Made by a program: the position numbers and the translations under genes. A DNA stretch of 64,000 nucleotides, taken from NCBI GenBank assembly GCA_021773565.1, contig JAJFJZ010000010.1:186001-250000 (forward strand), read 5' to 3'. Origin of the DNA: Gammaproteobacteria bacterium (GTDB lineage: Bacteria; Pseudomonadota; Gammaproteobacteria; Pseudomonadales; Azotimanducaceae). Below are positions 8,961-17,440 of this stretch, in pieces. The stretch's first letter is position 1, and each line of letters begins with the position of its first letter. The notes under the pieces were generated by a model, which was not told where the DNA came from, ran no database searches, and saw only the letters and a list, made by a program, of their open reading frames with translations.

Positions 8961-10355
8961 TTAACCTAGTCCAGGTTTTTCAATTACCTGTCTTACCTGG
9001 TTTTGCCAAACCGCCGCATTCCTGACACTGGACCTTAAACTTGAACATCCTGACAAGGCAGTGCCAGCGGCTATCAGTGCCATGACTCCAGCTACAATAG
9101 AAATGGAAAACTTTAAATCTGCTGGCCCGGAAAATGCGTAGTCTGTAAGCAGGGCAATAACAGTAGGACCCAAACCCATCCCGGAAATGGTTGTAGCGAA
9201 TAACAGCAGAGCTGATGCAGTGCCCCGCATTTCGTTTGGAACAATTTCCTGCAAGGTTGCATATCCCAGGGAAAGCGGAACAGAAGCAACAAACCAAAAG
9301 AGTGAAAATGCCGCCACTGTAACTTCAATGTTTGGTGCAATTGGCGCAAAGAATCCTATTGGCGCAAGCACAAACATTGCAATACAGGTTGTACGCAGGT
9401 TGGCATCCTTATGTCCTTTTTTACGCAACCAATCCGCAAACCATCCTCCAGCCAATGTTCCCAAAGGGCCGCACAACAGCATAATCCAACCGTATGTCCA
9501 GCCAACTTCTCCCACCGTCCAATCATGCGTGCGCATAAAATAGGGCGCCATCCATGCACTAACCCCATATGTTAGAGCGGATGTTGCCGCGAAGGTGGCA
9601 AACAGCGTGTTGAACGTTCGGCGATTTTCTCCAACAAAAGCAAAAACATCACGCAAGCTAACATCATTCGTAGTGTTCTGTACGCCCCTTCGTACAGGTT
9701 CACGAATAGAAAACACCAGCATTGCCAGGAGAATACCTGGAACACTCACTACGAGAAAAGCAGCTTGCCAGGGTCGAATGACTCCCACCATCCAAATGGA
9801 TGGTAAATCCATATCACTCACCGCTGTGAAAACCTGACCACCAATGATCAATGACAAGCCAAGACCAAAAGAAATTCCACTGGCGTAGACGGCCATTGCC
9901 CGCGCGCGTTTTGAAGGGGGAAAATAGTCACTTATTAGTGATGTGGCACAGGGTGAAAGCGTTGCCTCGCCAATACCCACACCCATACGCGCCAGAAACA
10001 GTTGCCAAAAGCCCTGGGCAAGCCCGCACAAGGCTGTCATTAAACTCCACAAGGCCATACCGGCAGCAATCATTGTACGACGGTTGGTTTTGTCTGCGAG
10101 ACGCCCGATTGGTAATCCAAGCGTTACATAAAAAAGTGCAAAACTGGCACCCGATAACAGCCCCATCTGCGTATCTGATAATGATAGATCCAGGCGAATG
10201 GGTTCAATCAACAGATTTAGAATCATTCGATCCAGAAAGGCTATGGTATAACCAAAAAATAACAGTATGAGAACGTACCAGGAATAGACCCCACCCGGCC
10301 AGGGGGGCGAAGAATCAGTTTCCTGTTCTTCGTCCCCGGCTTTCAATGCCGTCAT
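8961..10355 (-). CDS. MFS transporter, spinster-like
   Basis: Twelve-helix major facilitator of 464 residues. The family signatures are visible: FLDRMILNLLIEPI in helix 1, GLPIGRLADKTNRRTMIA between helices 2 and 3, and LARMGVGIGEATLSP in helix 4. The spinster-like clade is common next to TonB-dependent receptors in sphingomonads and marine gammaproteobacteria, where it is thought to move the same organic substrate across the inner membrane. Its ATG lies 4 nt after the TonB receptor stop, so receptor and carrier form one operon. Confidence 0.9.
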   Translation of the reverse strand: MTALKAGDEEQETDSSPPWPGGVYSWYVLILLFFGYTIAFLDRMILNLLIEPIRLDLSLSDTQMGLLSGASFALFYVTLGLPIGRLADKTNRRTMIAAGMALWSLMTALCGLAQGFWQLFLARMGVGIGEATLSPCATSLISDYFPPSKRARAMAVYASGISFGLGLSLIIGGQVFTAVSDMDLPSIWMVGVIRPWQAAFLVVSVPGILLAMLVFSIREPVRRGVQNTTNDVSLRDVFAFVGENRRTFNTLFATFAATSALTYGVSAWMAPYFMRTHDWTVGEVGWTYGWIMLLCGPLGTLAGGWFADWLRKKGHKDANLRTTCIAMFVLAPIGFFAPIAPNIEVTVAAFSLFWFVASVPLSLGYATLQEIVPNEMRGTASALLLFATTISGMGLGPTVIALLTDYAFSGPADLKFSISIVAGVMALIAAGTALSGCSSLRSSVRNAAVWQNQVRQVIEKPGLG

Positions 10356-10359
10356 CTAT

Positions 10360-12660
10360 TTACTGAAACCTGTAGCTTAACGAAACACCCCATTCGCGTG
10401 GACGCCCGGGGTTGGCATCCGCTGTACCTACGAAACCAATAGATTCGAGACCATTGGTAGTATATTTCTCGTTTGTCAGATTGGTTCCAAAAACAGCCAG
10501 CTCCCAGGTTTCGTCAGCGGAAATATACGATGCTCTGGCGCCTAATAATCCGTATCCTGCCTGCTTGAGCAGCGGTGAGTTATTAACCACATGGTCTATT
10601 TTGCTTTGATGCGACCAATCAGATCGCAACATTATAGATCCGTCACCCATAGCAGCCGTATACATCGCTCCAAAACTATAGGTCCATTCCGGTGTTTTGG
10701 GAAAATTGCTGTCCACGGTAATTCCACCTTGAACACCACTATCCAGTTTATTATATTTCGCGTCGATGTAGCTGGTAGATGCATTGACTAGGAAATTTTC
10801 ACTAAGTGCTGCGGTCATCTCGAGTTCGAAACCCTTTATTTCCGCTTTACCGGCATTGTCGACCACGACCACCAGTTCTCCGCAATCGTTACAAACTGCC
10901 GTAAACTGAATGTCATCGTAATCGTTAAAATAGGCTGCGGCGTTGACGATTAATCGATTGTCAAACCATGCAGACTTGACACCAACCTCGTAAGACCAGA
11001 CATATTCCGGATCAAATGAATCTACAGCAACTGCAAGGGCGGAAGGACGGCCATTAAAGCCACCAGACTTGAACCCTCGCGCCACGGAAAAGTATACGAG
11101 CATATCCTCGGCCACTTTGTAGTCCAGGCCCACCCGAGGCAACCATTCTGTCCAGCTATCATCCGGTTCCGCGGCACCCGGAGCGATGGTGAAGACGTTA
11201 ACACTCTTACGCAAAACGGTTACCTTGAAGTTTTTCTTTTCGTGTGAGTAGCGTATCCCTGCCGTGGCTGATAGCCGATCTGTGAGTGCATAAGAGCCTT
11301 GCCCGTAAGCTGCAAAACTTTCAATTTTTATTTCCGTATCGCGGATAGTGTTAATATCGAGAAGAGCATTGAATGGGTTACCCAGCCCACCAAAAGGGGT
11401 GCCGGGGATTGCTCCGGGCAGAGCTTCCAAGCCTTCAAACAAGCCAATTCCAAGTGCAGCGTCAAAAGTATCGGCACCATTTTCACGTAAATAGAAAAGA
11501 CCCGTTACCCAGTCGAACTTATCGTCAAAGCTTCTACCGGATAGTTGAAGCTCCTGACTAAACTGGTCATGTTCGTTATCATTGGTAGTCTCTAGAAAAT
11601 CAAGCGCCGAGTTATCCTGGTCACCACCGAAGAAGGCATCGGTGTCTCGATACGCGGTGACCGATTTTACAGTTATGTCGTCAAGGTCCCATGTAACAGT
11701 TGTACTAATTCCCCAATTATCAAGTTCACTTGCATTCGCACCTCTAGCATTGGTCTTAAACATATCTCCGGTAAGACTAGCTGGGCCATAATCACCACCG
11801 GTAGCAACATTCCAGAGTGCGGTGAACAACGCGGATGGGTTTGCATCCACCGCAAAATTGGCAATAGCATTCTGTCGCTTTCGAGTGGCGTCGGCGATCA
11901 CTACAACCTGAACATTGTCTGCGACTTCCCAATCTGCCATGAACCGGACGGCTTTACTGTCAATATCTCCCTGGTCACCCTCACCAAGTACTCGCTCGAC
12001 GTAACCGTCCCGATTGTTGACAGCAACAGACAATCGAGTGCGCAACTTGCCTTCAAGTAATGGAACATCAATACTTCCGCTAACATCCATCCGATCATAT
12101 CGGCCTGCGGTGAGACTGACTTCTCCCTGAAGTTTATCGGAAGGTGCTTCGGATATCAGTCGAATTGCCCCACCAATGGTGTTTTTGCCATAGAGCGTTC
12201 CCTGGGGGCCCCTCAATACTTCGACTCTCTCGAGTTTTAACAGGTCAAGCACAGACCCAAGCTGGCGGGGGTAGAACACATCATCTACATAAATCCCCAC
12301 ACCAGGGTCGGTTGTAAACAGAAAGTCGGATTGACCGATTCCCCTCATCCAGACTTGAGCATTAAACGCACCTCCCGTATTTCCCGCACCAAGATCAAAA
12401 CTAAGACCCGGCGTGTGGGGCGCTATTTCAGACAAATTGGAAATATTGCGCGCAACCAGCGCTTCGCTGGAAAAAGCAGTAATTGCTACCGGTGTCTCCT
12501 GCAGCGTCTCCTCTCTTTTTCTGGCCGTGACGACTATTTCCTCGATTGCAGCGGTGGATCTTTGAGCAGCCAGTACCTGGGGAGACCAGGACAAAACTGG
12601 AAAACAAATGGCAACGATTGCCATTAATCCTGTGGATCGATACCTAAGGCTAAAAAACAT
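10360..12660 (-). CDS. TonB-dependent outer membrane receptor
   Basis: A 766-residue receptor. A signal peptide (cleavage near VLAAQ) precedes a TonB box region (IEEIVVTARKREETLQE), then the plug domain (PVAITAFSSEAL, VEVLRGPQGTLYGKNTIGG), then a 22-strand barrel ending in SLSYRFQ. The plug type is that of receptors for organic substrates rather than siderophores, consistent with the adjacent MFS carrier and oxidoreductases. The ATG has an AAGGGGG ribosome binding site. An operator-like palindrome lies about 125 nt upstream at 12783-12804. Confidence 0.93.
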   Translation of the reverse strand: MFFSLRYRSTGLMAIVAICFPVLSWSPQVLAAQRSTAAIEEIVVTARKREETLQETPVAITAFSSEALVARNISNLSEIAPHTPGLSFDLGAGNTGGAFNAQVWMRGIGQSDFLFTTDPGVGIYVDDVFYPRQLGSVLDLLKLERVEVLRGPQGTLYGKNTIGGAIRLISEAPSDKLQGEVSLTAGRYDRMDVSGSIDVPLLEGKLRTRLSVAVNNRDGYVERVLGEGDQGDIDSKAVRFMADWEVADNVQVVVIADATRKRQNAIANFAVDANPSALFTALWNVATGGDYGPASLTGDMFKTNARGANASELDNWGISTTVTWDLDDITVKSVTAYRDTDAFFGGDQDNSALDFLETTNDNEHDQFSQELQLSGRSFDDKFDWVTGLFYLRENGADTFDAALGIGLFEGLEALPGAIPGTPFGGLGNPFNALLDINTIRDTEIKIESFAAYGQGSYALTDRLSATAGIRYSHEKKNFKVTVLRKSVNVFTIAPGAAEPDDSWTEWLPRVGLDYKVAEDMLVYFSVARGFKSGGFNGRPSALAVAVDSFDPEYVWSYEVGVKSAWFDNRLIVNAAAYFNDYDDIQFTAVCNDCGELVVVVDNAGKAEIKGFELEMTAALSENFLVNASTSYIDAKYNKLDSGVQGGITVDSNFPKTPEWTYSFGAMYTAAMGDGSIMLRSDWSHQSKIDHVVNNSPLLKQAGYGLLGARASYISADETWELAVFGTNLTNEKYTTNGLESIGFVGTADANPGRPREWGVSLSYRFQ

Positions 12661-12782
12661 ACGTCCCCCTTATTAGAGAATCTCGAATACAAAGACTTAT
12701 TACATACCCTGACAATACATCTCGCTGGTCGCTGTGTTTACCGACTCGCGAACTCCAAGTTTAACCATATTACACGCTAAAT

Positions 12783-12804
12783 AGAGTAATACAATTTTTA
12801 CTCT
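12783..12804. promoter_or_regulatory. Candidate TetR operator upstream of the TonB receptor operon
   Basis: AGAGTAA (12783-12789) is inverted as TTACTCT (12798-12804). In the form AGAGTAAT-N6-TTTACT it matches the element at 15351-15370 in front of the LLM gene, and a close relative lies before the tetR gene. The sharing of sequence and spacing suggests one regulator, most simply the TetR protein encoded between them. Confidence 0.5.
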
Positions 12805-12878
12805 AATTTTAAGCAGAAAGTTATCCTGTATCAGTTACTAATTGAAGTTTCTGCCAATAACTTAACTACTATTTCCAG

Positions 12879-12910
12879 AATCACAAATGTAGTAATGTCT
12901 GTGATTTACT
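12879..12910. promoter_or_regulatory. Candidate autoregulatory operator of the TetR gene
   Basis: Two overlapping inverted repeats lie 16 nt before the tetR ATG: AATCACA/TGTGATT (12879-12885, 12900-12906) and AGTAAT-N8-TTTACT (12891-12910). The second resembles the sites at 12783 and 15351 but with a spacer two bases longer. Confidence 0.4.
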
Positions 12911-12925
12911 ATATTCAGAGTTACC

Positions 12926-13588
12926 ATGGCAGAGTTATTGATACAAAAACGACCGGAGAAAGGATTGCGGCGTTCATCAGGAAAGATGCAACGATTTAAC
13001 GCCATCACTCGAGCGGCGAACAAGCTTTTTCGATCTCAAGGTTATGGCTATACAAGTATTCAGGAGGTTGCAGAAGAGGCCGAGGTATCCCCCGCTACCG
13101 TCTACAACTATTTTGGCACCAAAATCGCCATACTAAATGCACTGATCGAACCTGATCTAACGAGAGTTCGTCAATCAGCTGCCGCAGTTTTGGCAAATTT
13201 ACCTGAATCGCCTATTGCTGGCATAGTGGCACTAAGTCACTGCTATCAACTGAGTCCGGAATGGATAAATCGCGACCTTCTAATGCCTTTCGCAGAAGAA
13301 TTTTTCTTTTCGAAGGATGCGATTGAAAACCCTCTGAATATAGCTGTCAAAGCAAAGACCCGGGACATATTGAAACTTGTTAAATTCTATAAGGACCAGG
13401 GCACGCTGAGTAAGCGTGTTAATGAAGAAGACGTTGTCGTTATCATATTAAGCCTGTTCCAGTACCATTTGAAAAAAATGCTGTTAACAGATGATGTCGA
13501 TATTGCCTACAAGGATGGATTACTAAGCCTGTCCGATTTGGATCGGCAGGTTAAGTGCGCAGTTTCTGGTGTATTTGAAGTCTCCTGA
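12926..13588 (+). CDS. TetR/AcrR family transcriptional regulator
   Basis: A 220-residue one-component regulator. The N-terminal HTH is clear (FRSQGYGYTSIQEVAEEA, then VSPATVYNYFGTKIAILNAL; residues about 33-75), followed by an all-helical ligand domain of unknown specificity. It is transcribed against the flanking catabolic operons (TonB receptor-MFS, and LLM-SnoaL), and similar palindromes lie in all three promoters, which makes it the likely repressor of the cluster. Its 3' end abuts the truncated alpha/beta-hydrolase remnant on the other strand. Confidence 0.9.
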   Translation: MAELLIQKRPEKGLRRSSGKMQRFNAITRAANKLFRSQGYGYTSIQEVAEEAEVSPATVYNYFGTKIAILNALIEPDLTRVRQSAAAVLANLPESPIAGIVALSHCYQLSPEWINRDLLMPFAEEFFFSKDAIENPLNIAVKAKTRDILKLVKFYKDQGTLSKRVNEEDVVVIILSLFQYHLKKMLLTDDVDIAYKDGLLSLSDLDRQVKCAVSGVFEVS

Positions 13589-13589
13589 C

Positions 13590-13836
13590 AAAACATAGTC
13601 ATCAAGCTCAAATGGACCAGATTTTTCAGAAGCACCATGCCTGCGCAAATCGAAGCTGATTACCCGTAGTCTGGTACCCATCGCCGGTTGAACTTCAGCC
13701 CATGCATCCAGACTCATGTTCACTCCATGAATGAGCTATATTGGTCGACCTTGTGGGCGGTCAGGACCGGTCTCAAAACCGAAAATCTGCCCCGCTGCAC
13801 CCTGGACTGTAAAAGGCTTAATTGCTACTTTCCACC
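13590..13836 (-). pseudogene. Alpha/beta-hydrolase remnant (internal stop, C-terminal deletion)
   Basis: The minus strand reads IKPFTVQGAAGQIFGFETG, then PQGRPI, an in-frame TAG at 13736-13738, then LIHGVNMSLDAW and VISFDLRRHGASEKSG and finally ELDDYVLSG before running into the 3' end of tetR. LIHG (oxyanion hole region) and DLRRHGASEK are classic N-terminal alpha/beta-hydrolase strand motifs, but the nucleophile, acid and His regions are missing. About 80 of the usual 270-300 residues remain, and no normal start codon precedes them. It follows SnoaL directly, so it was once the third gene of the LLM-SnoaL operon. Confidence 0.75.
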
Positions 13837-14259
13837 CATTATCCCTGGCTCGTAATTGGAACAGTGGAAGTGAATCATCTGCCAGCTGTCTTCACTTCGC
13901 CGCCAGACTTCTGTACATCGCGCATCCTGAGATACCTTTCCGAGCTTACCGAAATCTGCTTCAAAATGCAGAAGATAGGTAACAAGTGCAGAATCGCTAA
14001 AGATGGTAATTTCATCGTCACGCGGCTCTACAAGGGCATGTACCCCACCCCCTGCCTTCGAATCAAGCATCTTCCACAGCTCGACAATGTGATCGAGGCC
14101 ATGATAATTGCTTTGATTCAGGTTGTACCACACCAGGACATCCCCCGGTGCTACATTCTTCTCTAAAAACGGCCAATCAGCGCAGGTGTTAGCTTCACAA
14201 AAATCTTCGTGAAGCTTCTTAATGTCGGCTGTGTCTTTTTGTACGTCAAAATCACTCAT
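13825..14259 (-). CDS. SnoaL/NTF2-like small protein
   Basis: A 144-residue protein of the NTF2-like fold: an N-terminal helix (DIKKLHEDFCEANTCADWPF), a central substrate-pocket strand (GDVLVWYNLNQSNYHGLDHI) and a C-terminal sheet (CTEVWRRSEDSWQMIHFHCS). Relatives act as isomerases, cyclases or ligand-binding proteins in degradation and polyketide pathways; no catalytic assignment is possible here. It lies 26 nt after the LLM oxidoreductase in the same direction and is followed by a broken hydrolase gene. Confidence 0.75.
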   Translation of the reverse strand: MSDFDVQKDTADIKKLHEDFCEANTCADWPFLEKNVAPGDVLVWYNLNQSNYHGLDHIVELWKMLDSKAGGGVHALVEPRDDEITIFSDSALVTYLLHFEADFGKLGKVSQDARCTEVWRRSEDSWQMIHFHCSNYEPGIMGGK

Positions 14260-14285
14260 TTTATATTTTCCTGATTACTACTGGA

Positions 14286-15254
14286 TTAGGGCCGAGCCAG
14301 TGCTATCTGGCGAATAATATCCGGCTGCTGATCAGCTGGATTGAGTAGCATAAAAGCTACTTCATCAATGCCAATCTCGGCATAAGCGGCAAGTTTTTCG
14401 CGCAACTGCGCAGGCGTGGACAACATCGTGATTTTGCTAATGGCGTCAGCCGTCCACATTTTTACCAAGCCGCTCAGCCCTTCTTCACGTTCGATGCGCG
14501 AAGCAACTTCACTATCAATTACCCCCTGCGCCAATATCGCGGCCATTTCTTGCGGAAAAGATGCCATCATGGTCGGAAGCGATGCAAAATAGGGTTCAAG
14601 ATCATCAGCCACCGCAGCAATTACATGTGCTGTAATTCTGAACTTTGAGCGATCCCGGCCTGTAGACTGAAGCCCTTGCTCCACAGTTCTAACAGTACTA
14701 CGGAGGTAGTCATGCGAAGCCCCGATACTTATAGATAAACCGTCACCTTCTTGTGAAGCCAGCGCTATCATTTTGGGACGAATAGCCATTACATCGATAG
14801 GCGGTGTTGGACCAAGCGGTGTAATTCTGAAGCCCTCAAACTTGAAGTCGGGCTGGTCAACGCGCATGTCACTTCCGGAACACGTTTCTCGTAAGCTTCT
14901 AATAAAAGCGCGCGTGGAAGCTACGGGTTTTACAATCTTGTGTCCTAACTTCGCTGCCAACTCTGCTGCTCCGGTTCCCACTTGAACCCTTATGCGACCA
15001 GGTCCAAGTTCGGAAAGCGACATCAGTTCCATTGCTAACAATCCCGGGTGCCTGCCTGCTGTACTCAATCCAACCAGGCCCACATCCAGGTTTTTGGTGG
15101 TGGCAAGATAAGTAGCACTCGGCACAACGGCGTCATGAAAACCGAGGTGCTCTGCTGACCACACTCCGTCAAAGCCCTCTGCATCAGCTGACTGGACAGC
15201 CTGCAAAGTCTCCGCAAGGCCACCAAACCCGCTAAACATGATACTGATTCTCAT
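14286..15254 (-). CDS. LLM-class flavin-dependent oxidoreductase
   Basis: A 322-residue TIM-barrel of the luciferase-like monooxygenase superfamily, using FMN or F420. Visible features are the first strand MRISIMFSGFGG, EGFDGVWSAEHLGFHD, the substrate loop GRHPGLLAMELMSLSELGPG and IDVMAIRPKMIALASQEGDG. The ATG at 15254 is preferred (GGGA a few bases upstream); the frame extends to a TTG at 15365, but that stretch holds the probable operator and looks non-coding. It heads the operon LLM-SnoaL-(hydrolase remnant) and probably oxidises the substrate imported by the TonB receptor/MFS pair. Confidence 0.85.
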   Translation of the reverse strand: MRISIMFSGFGGLAETLQAVQSADAEGFDGVWSAEHLGFHDAVVPSATYLATTKNLDVGLVGLSTAGRHPGLLAMELMSLSELGPGRIRVQVGTGAAELAAKLGHKIVKPVASTRAFIRSLRETCSGSDMRVDQPDFKFEGFRITPLGPTPPIDVMAIRPKMIALASQEGDGLSISIGASHDYLRSTVRTVEQGLQSTGRDRSKFRITAHVIAAVADDLEPYFASLPTMMASFPQEMAAILAQGVIDSEVASRIEREEGLSGLVKMWTADAISKITMLSTPAQLREKLAAYAEIGIDEVAFMLLNPADQQPDIIRQIALARP

Positions 15255-15350
15255 AAGTTTCCCAAGCCTTTTAACTAACATGACAGAAAGTGTGCACGTG
15301 TATAAACAGCGAAAGCTTTTCTCTATACAGCACAATAATGACACATTTTT

Positions 15351-15370
15351 AGAGTAATTCAACAATTACT
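15351..15370. promoter_or_regulatory. Candidate TetR operator upstream of the LLM operon
   Basis: AGTAATT (15353-15359) is perfectly inverted as AATTACT (15364-15370), and the longer form AGAGTAAT-N6-ATTACT matches the site before the TonB receptor. It lies about 100 nt upstream of the LLM start codon on the minus strand. Confidence 0.5.
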
Positions 15371-15530
15371 ATAATTTTTGAATTATCGTTGCAGGTAAGG
15401 TCGTATCCCGGGTCGTGACAAATACAGTTAAAAAAATTCGATTGAACTGTTGAGTATTACCGGGTTAGAGAATCGATGATATGCAGGCACAGCTCAGGAA
15501 TATGAGCAATTATTTTTGGAGGAAGAGCCC

Positions 15531-16802
15531 TTATGTATTCAATTTGAATTTTTTAAGTTTGGGGGCTATCAGGGTGTTCTTCAGTCTAACATACCGGGGC
15601 AAGCCATCTTTATAGGCTGGATAATCCTCGCCCCTGATTAAGGGGGAAAGGTATGTGCGGGCTGCATCGGTAATACCAAAACCATCCCGCGTGATGTACG
15701 AGCGAGGCATGGCTTTTTCAACATTGGCTACACCGGCGAGTGGAGTATGCCCAACAGTCCAGCGGTAGGGTTTGTCAGACTTGCGCACTATTATCGGCAT
15801 CACCGAATTCTGGCCCTCCAGCGCAAAATCTACAGCAGCCTTGCCAACAGCGTAGGCCTGTTTGACATCAATAGCGGATGCGATATGCCTGGCAGATCGT
15901 TGCAGGTAATCGGCCACCGCCCAGTGATATTTATATCCCAATTCTTCCCTTACCATGTTGGCAAGTACCGGAGCTAAACCACCCAGCTGGGTGTGTCCAA
16001 ATGCGTCTTTTGAACCTGCATCCGCTATGAACTGGCCATTCGCATAATGTGCGCCTTCGGAGGCAACCACTACACAGAAACCTGATTTTTTGACGGTGCG
16101 CTTTACCCGGGCAAGAAATTTTTCCCGGTTAAAGTTCACTTCGGGAAACAAAATAATATGCGGTGCTTCATCCGGGAACTGTCCCGCCAAACCGGACGCG
16201 GCTGCAATCCAGCCTGCGTGTCTTCCCATCACTTCAAGTACAAATACCTTGGTGGAGGTTTCACACATAGACTCCACATCCAGTGCAGCCTCCCTCGTAG
16301 ACACCGCCACGTACTTGGCAACAGACCCAAAGCCCGGACAGGTATCCGTAAAAGGCAGGTCGTTATCAACCGTTTTGGGGACCCCAATACAGGTAATGGG
16401 ATAAGCCAGCTTCTGGCTAAGCTGTGCAACCTTATGCGCGGTATCCTGGGAATCACCACCCCCGTTATAAAAGAAATAGCCAATATCGTGCGCCTCAAAA
16501 ACATCAATAAGACGCTGATATTCACGGGCATTTTCTTGCAGGGATTTTAGTTTGTATCGGCAACTGCCAAAAGCACCGCTTGGGGTGGTTAGTAATCCTG
16601 CAATCGCCCGTTTGGATTCCTTGCTGGTATCTATCAATTCCTCCTTAAGAGCACCAATAATACCGTTGCGGCCAGCGTATACTTTGCCAATTCGTGTGGG
16701 ATTCTTTCGCGCTGTTTCGATTAGCCCGCATGCGGATGCATTGATAACTGCCGTTACCCCACCGGACTGGGCATAGAACGCATTTCTTGGCGTTTTTGAC
16801 AT
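15531..16802 (-). CDS. pfp: 6-phosphofructokinase, pyrophosphate-dependent type
   Basis: Phosphorylates fructose 6-phosphate reversibly using PPi. The PFK fold is clear: the nucleotide/PPi loop SGGVTAVINAS (residues 13-23), NGGGDSQDTA (113-122) and VPKTVDND (141-148). Lys143 in PKTVDND, where ATP enzymes have Gly (PGTIDND), marks PPi-dependent enzymes. The substrate region EVMGRHAGWIA is present. At about 423 residues it is the length of the long PPi clade. An in-frame TTG at 16808 is possible, but the ATG at 16802 is preferred. Together with the membrane pyrophosphatase upstream, it suggests PPi-sparing glycolysis/gluconeogenesis. Confidence 0.9.
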   Translation of the reverse strand: MSKTPRNAFYAQSGGVTAVINASACGLIETARKNPTRIGKVYAGRNGIIGALKEELIDTSKESKRAIAGLLTTPSGAFGSCRYKLKSLQENAREYQRLIDVFEAHDIGYFFYNGGGDSQDTAHKVAQLSQKLAYPITCIGVPKTVDNDLPFTDTCPGFGSVAKYVAVSTREAALDVESMCETSTKVFVLEVMGRHAGWIAAASGLAGQFPDEAPHIILFPEVNFNREKFLARVKRTVKKSGFCVVVASEGAHYANGQFIADAGSKDAFGHTQLGGLAPVLANMVREELGYKYHWAVADYLQRSARHIASAIDVKQAYAVGKAAVDFALEGQNSVMPIIVRKSDKPYRWTVGHTPLAGVANVEKAMPRSYITRDGFGITDAARTYLSPLIRGEDYPAYKDGLPRYVRLKNTLIAPKLKKFKLNT

Positions 16803-16900
16803 AGACAAATAGTCCCTGTTTATCTCTTATTTAAATTTGCTGGCCGGGTGCAATCCTGTTTTGGTTACCCGGTTCAGAGTATGAGACAATTCATAATACC

Positions 16901-17416
16901 ATGATCGCCATTCTTTCCATGTACTGGAACATCTGCCTGCTCAAACAGGGACCGCAATACGTCCCGAGCCAAACTATGTTCTTCATTTTACTGGTAAGCG
17001 CAAATCTGCTGGCCAATACCATTTTACAGTTAAGCTTCATCGAAACCGAGACCCCGTTATCCGTATTCTCATTTATGCTTGTGAGCCTTGCTATCACCTG
17101 TGTTCTTGTGTGGATAGCACTACACCTGAAAAAACTGCTCAACAGGTTTCCGCAAACCATTTCTGCAATAGTGGGCTGTGATTTACTGATTACACTAACA
17201 GGCGCATTTGCCATCGCGTTTTCATCTGCGGGTAGCAGCAATGATCAACTCACGCAGGGCATAGCAGTATTGTTTGCAATCTGGACTTTCGCTGTGTGGG
17301 GATACGTGTTACACCACGCGCTCAATATCAGTGTGCTGCAGGGTATTTCACTCTCCATGGCTATGGTATTTGTCAGTCGATTAACCGCTGGTTATCTAAC
17401 CTCCTCGCTCATATGA
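16901..17416 (+). CDS. Hypothetical inner-membrane protein
   Basis: A 171-residue protein with four to five hydrophobic segments (around residues 20-45, 52-75, 85-108, 120-140 and 147-168) and no signal peptide. I do not recognise the family. It lies 24 nt upstream of mpl in the same direction and is divergent from the phosphofructokinase gene, so it is probably the first gene of an mpl operon. Confidence 0.7.
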   Translation: MIAILSMYWNICLLKQGPQYVPSQTMFFILLVSANLLANTILQLSFIETETPLSVFSFMLVSLAITCVLVWIALHLKKLLNRFPQTISAIVGCDLLITLTGAFAIAFSSAGSSNDQLTQGIAVLFAIWTFAVWGYVLHHALNISVLQGISLSMAMVFVSRLTAGYLTSSLI

Positions 17417-17440
17417 GCTTTTTCTTTAAACGGATCCTAC

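Noticed and set aside
9851-10270. A 139-codon plus-strand frame within the MFS gene
   Set aside because: Antisense shadow of the transporter; no domain pattern.
15255-15365. N-terminal extension of the LLM oxidoreductase
   Set aside because: The extension (LNYSKNVSLLC onward) does not resemble LLM proteins, and the ATG at 15254 gives the standard first strand; the region is better explained as promoter and operator.
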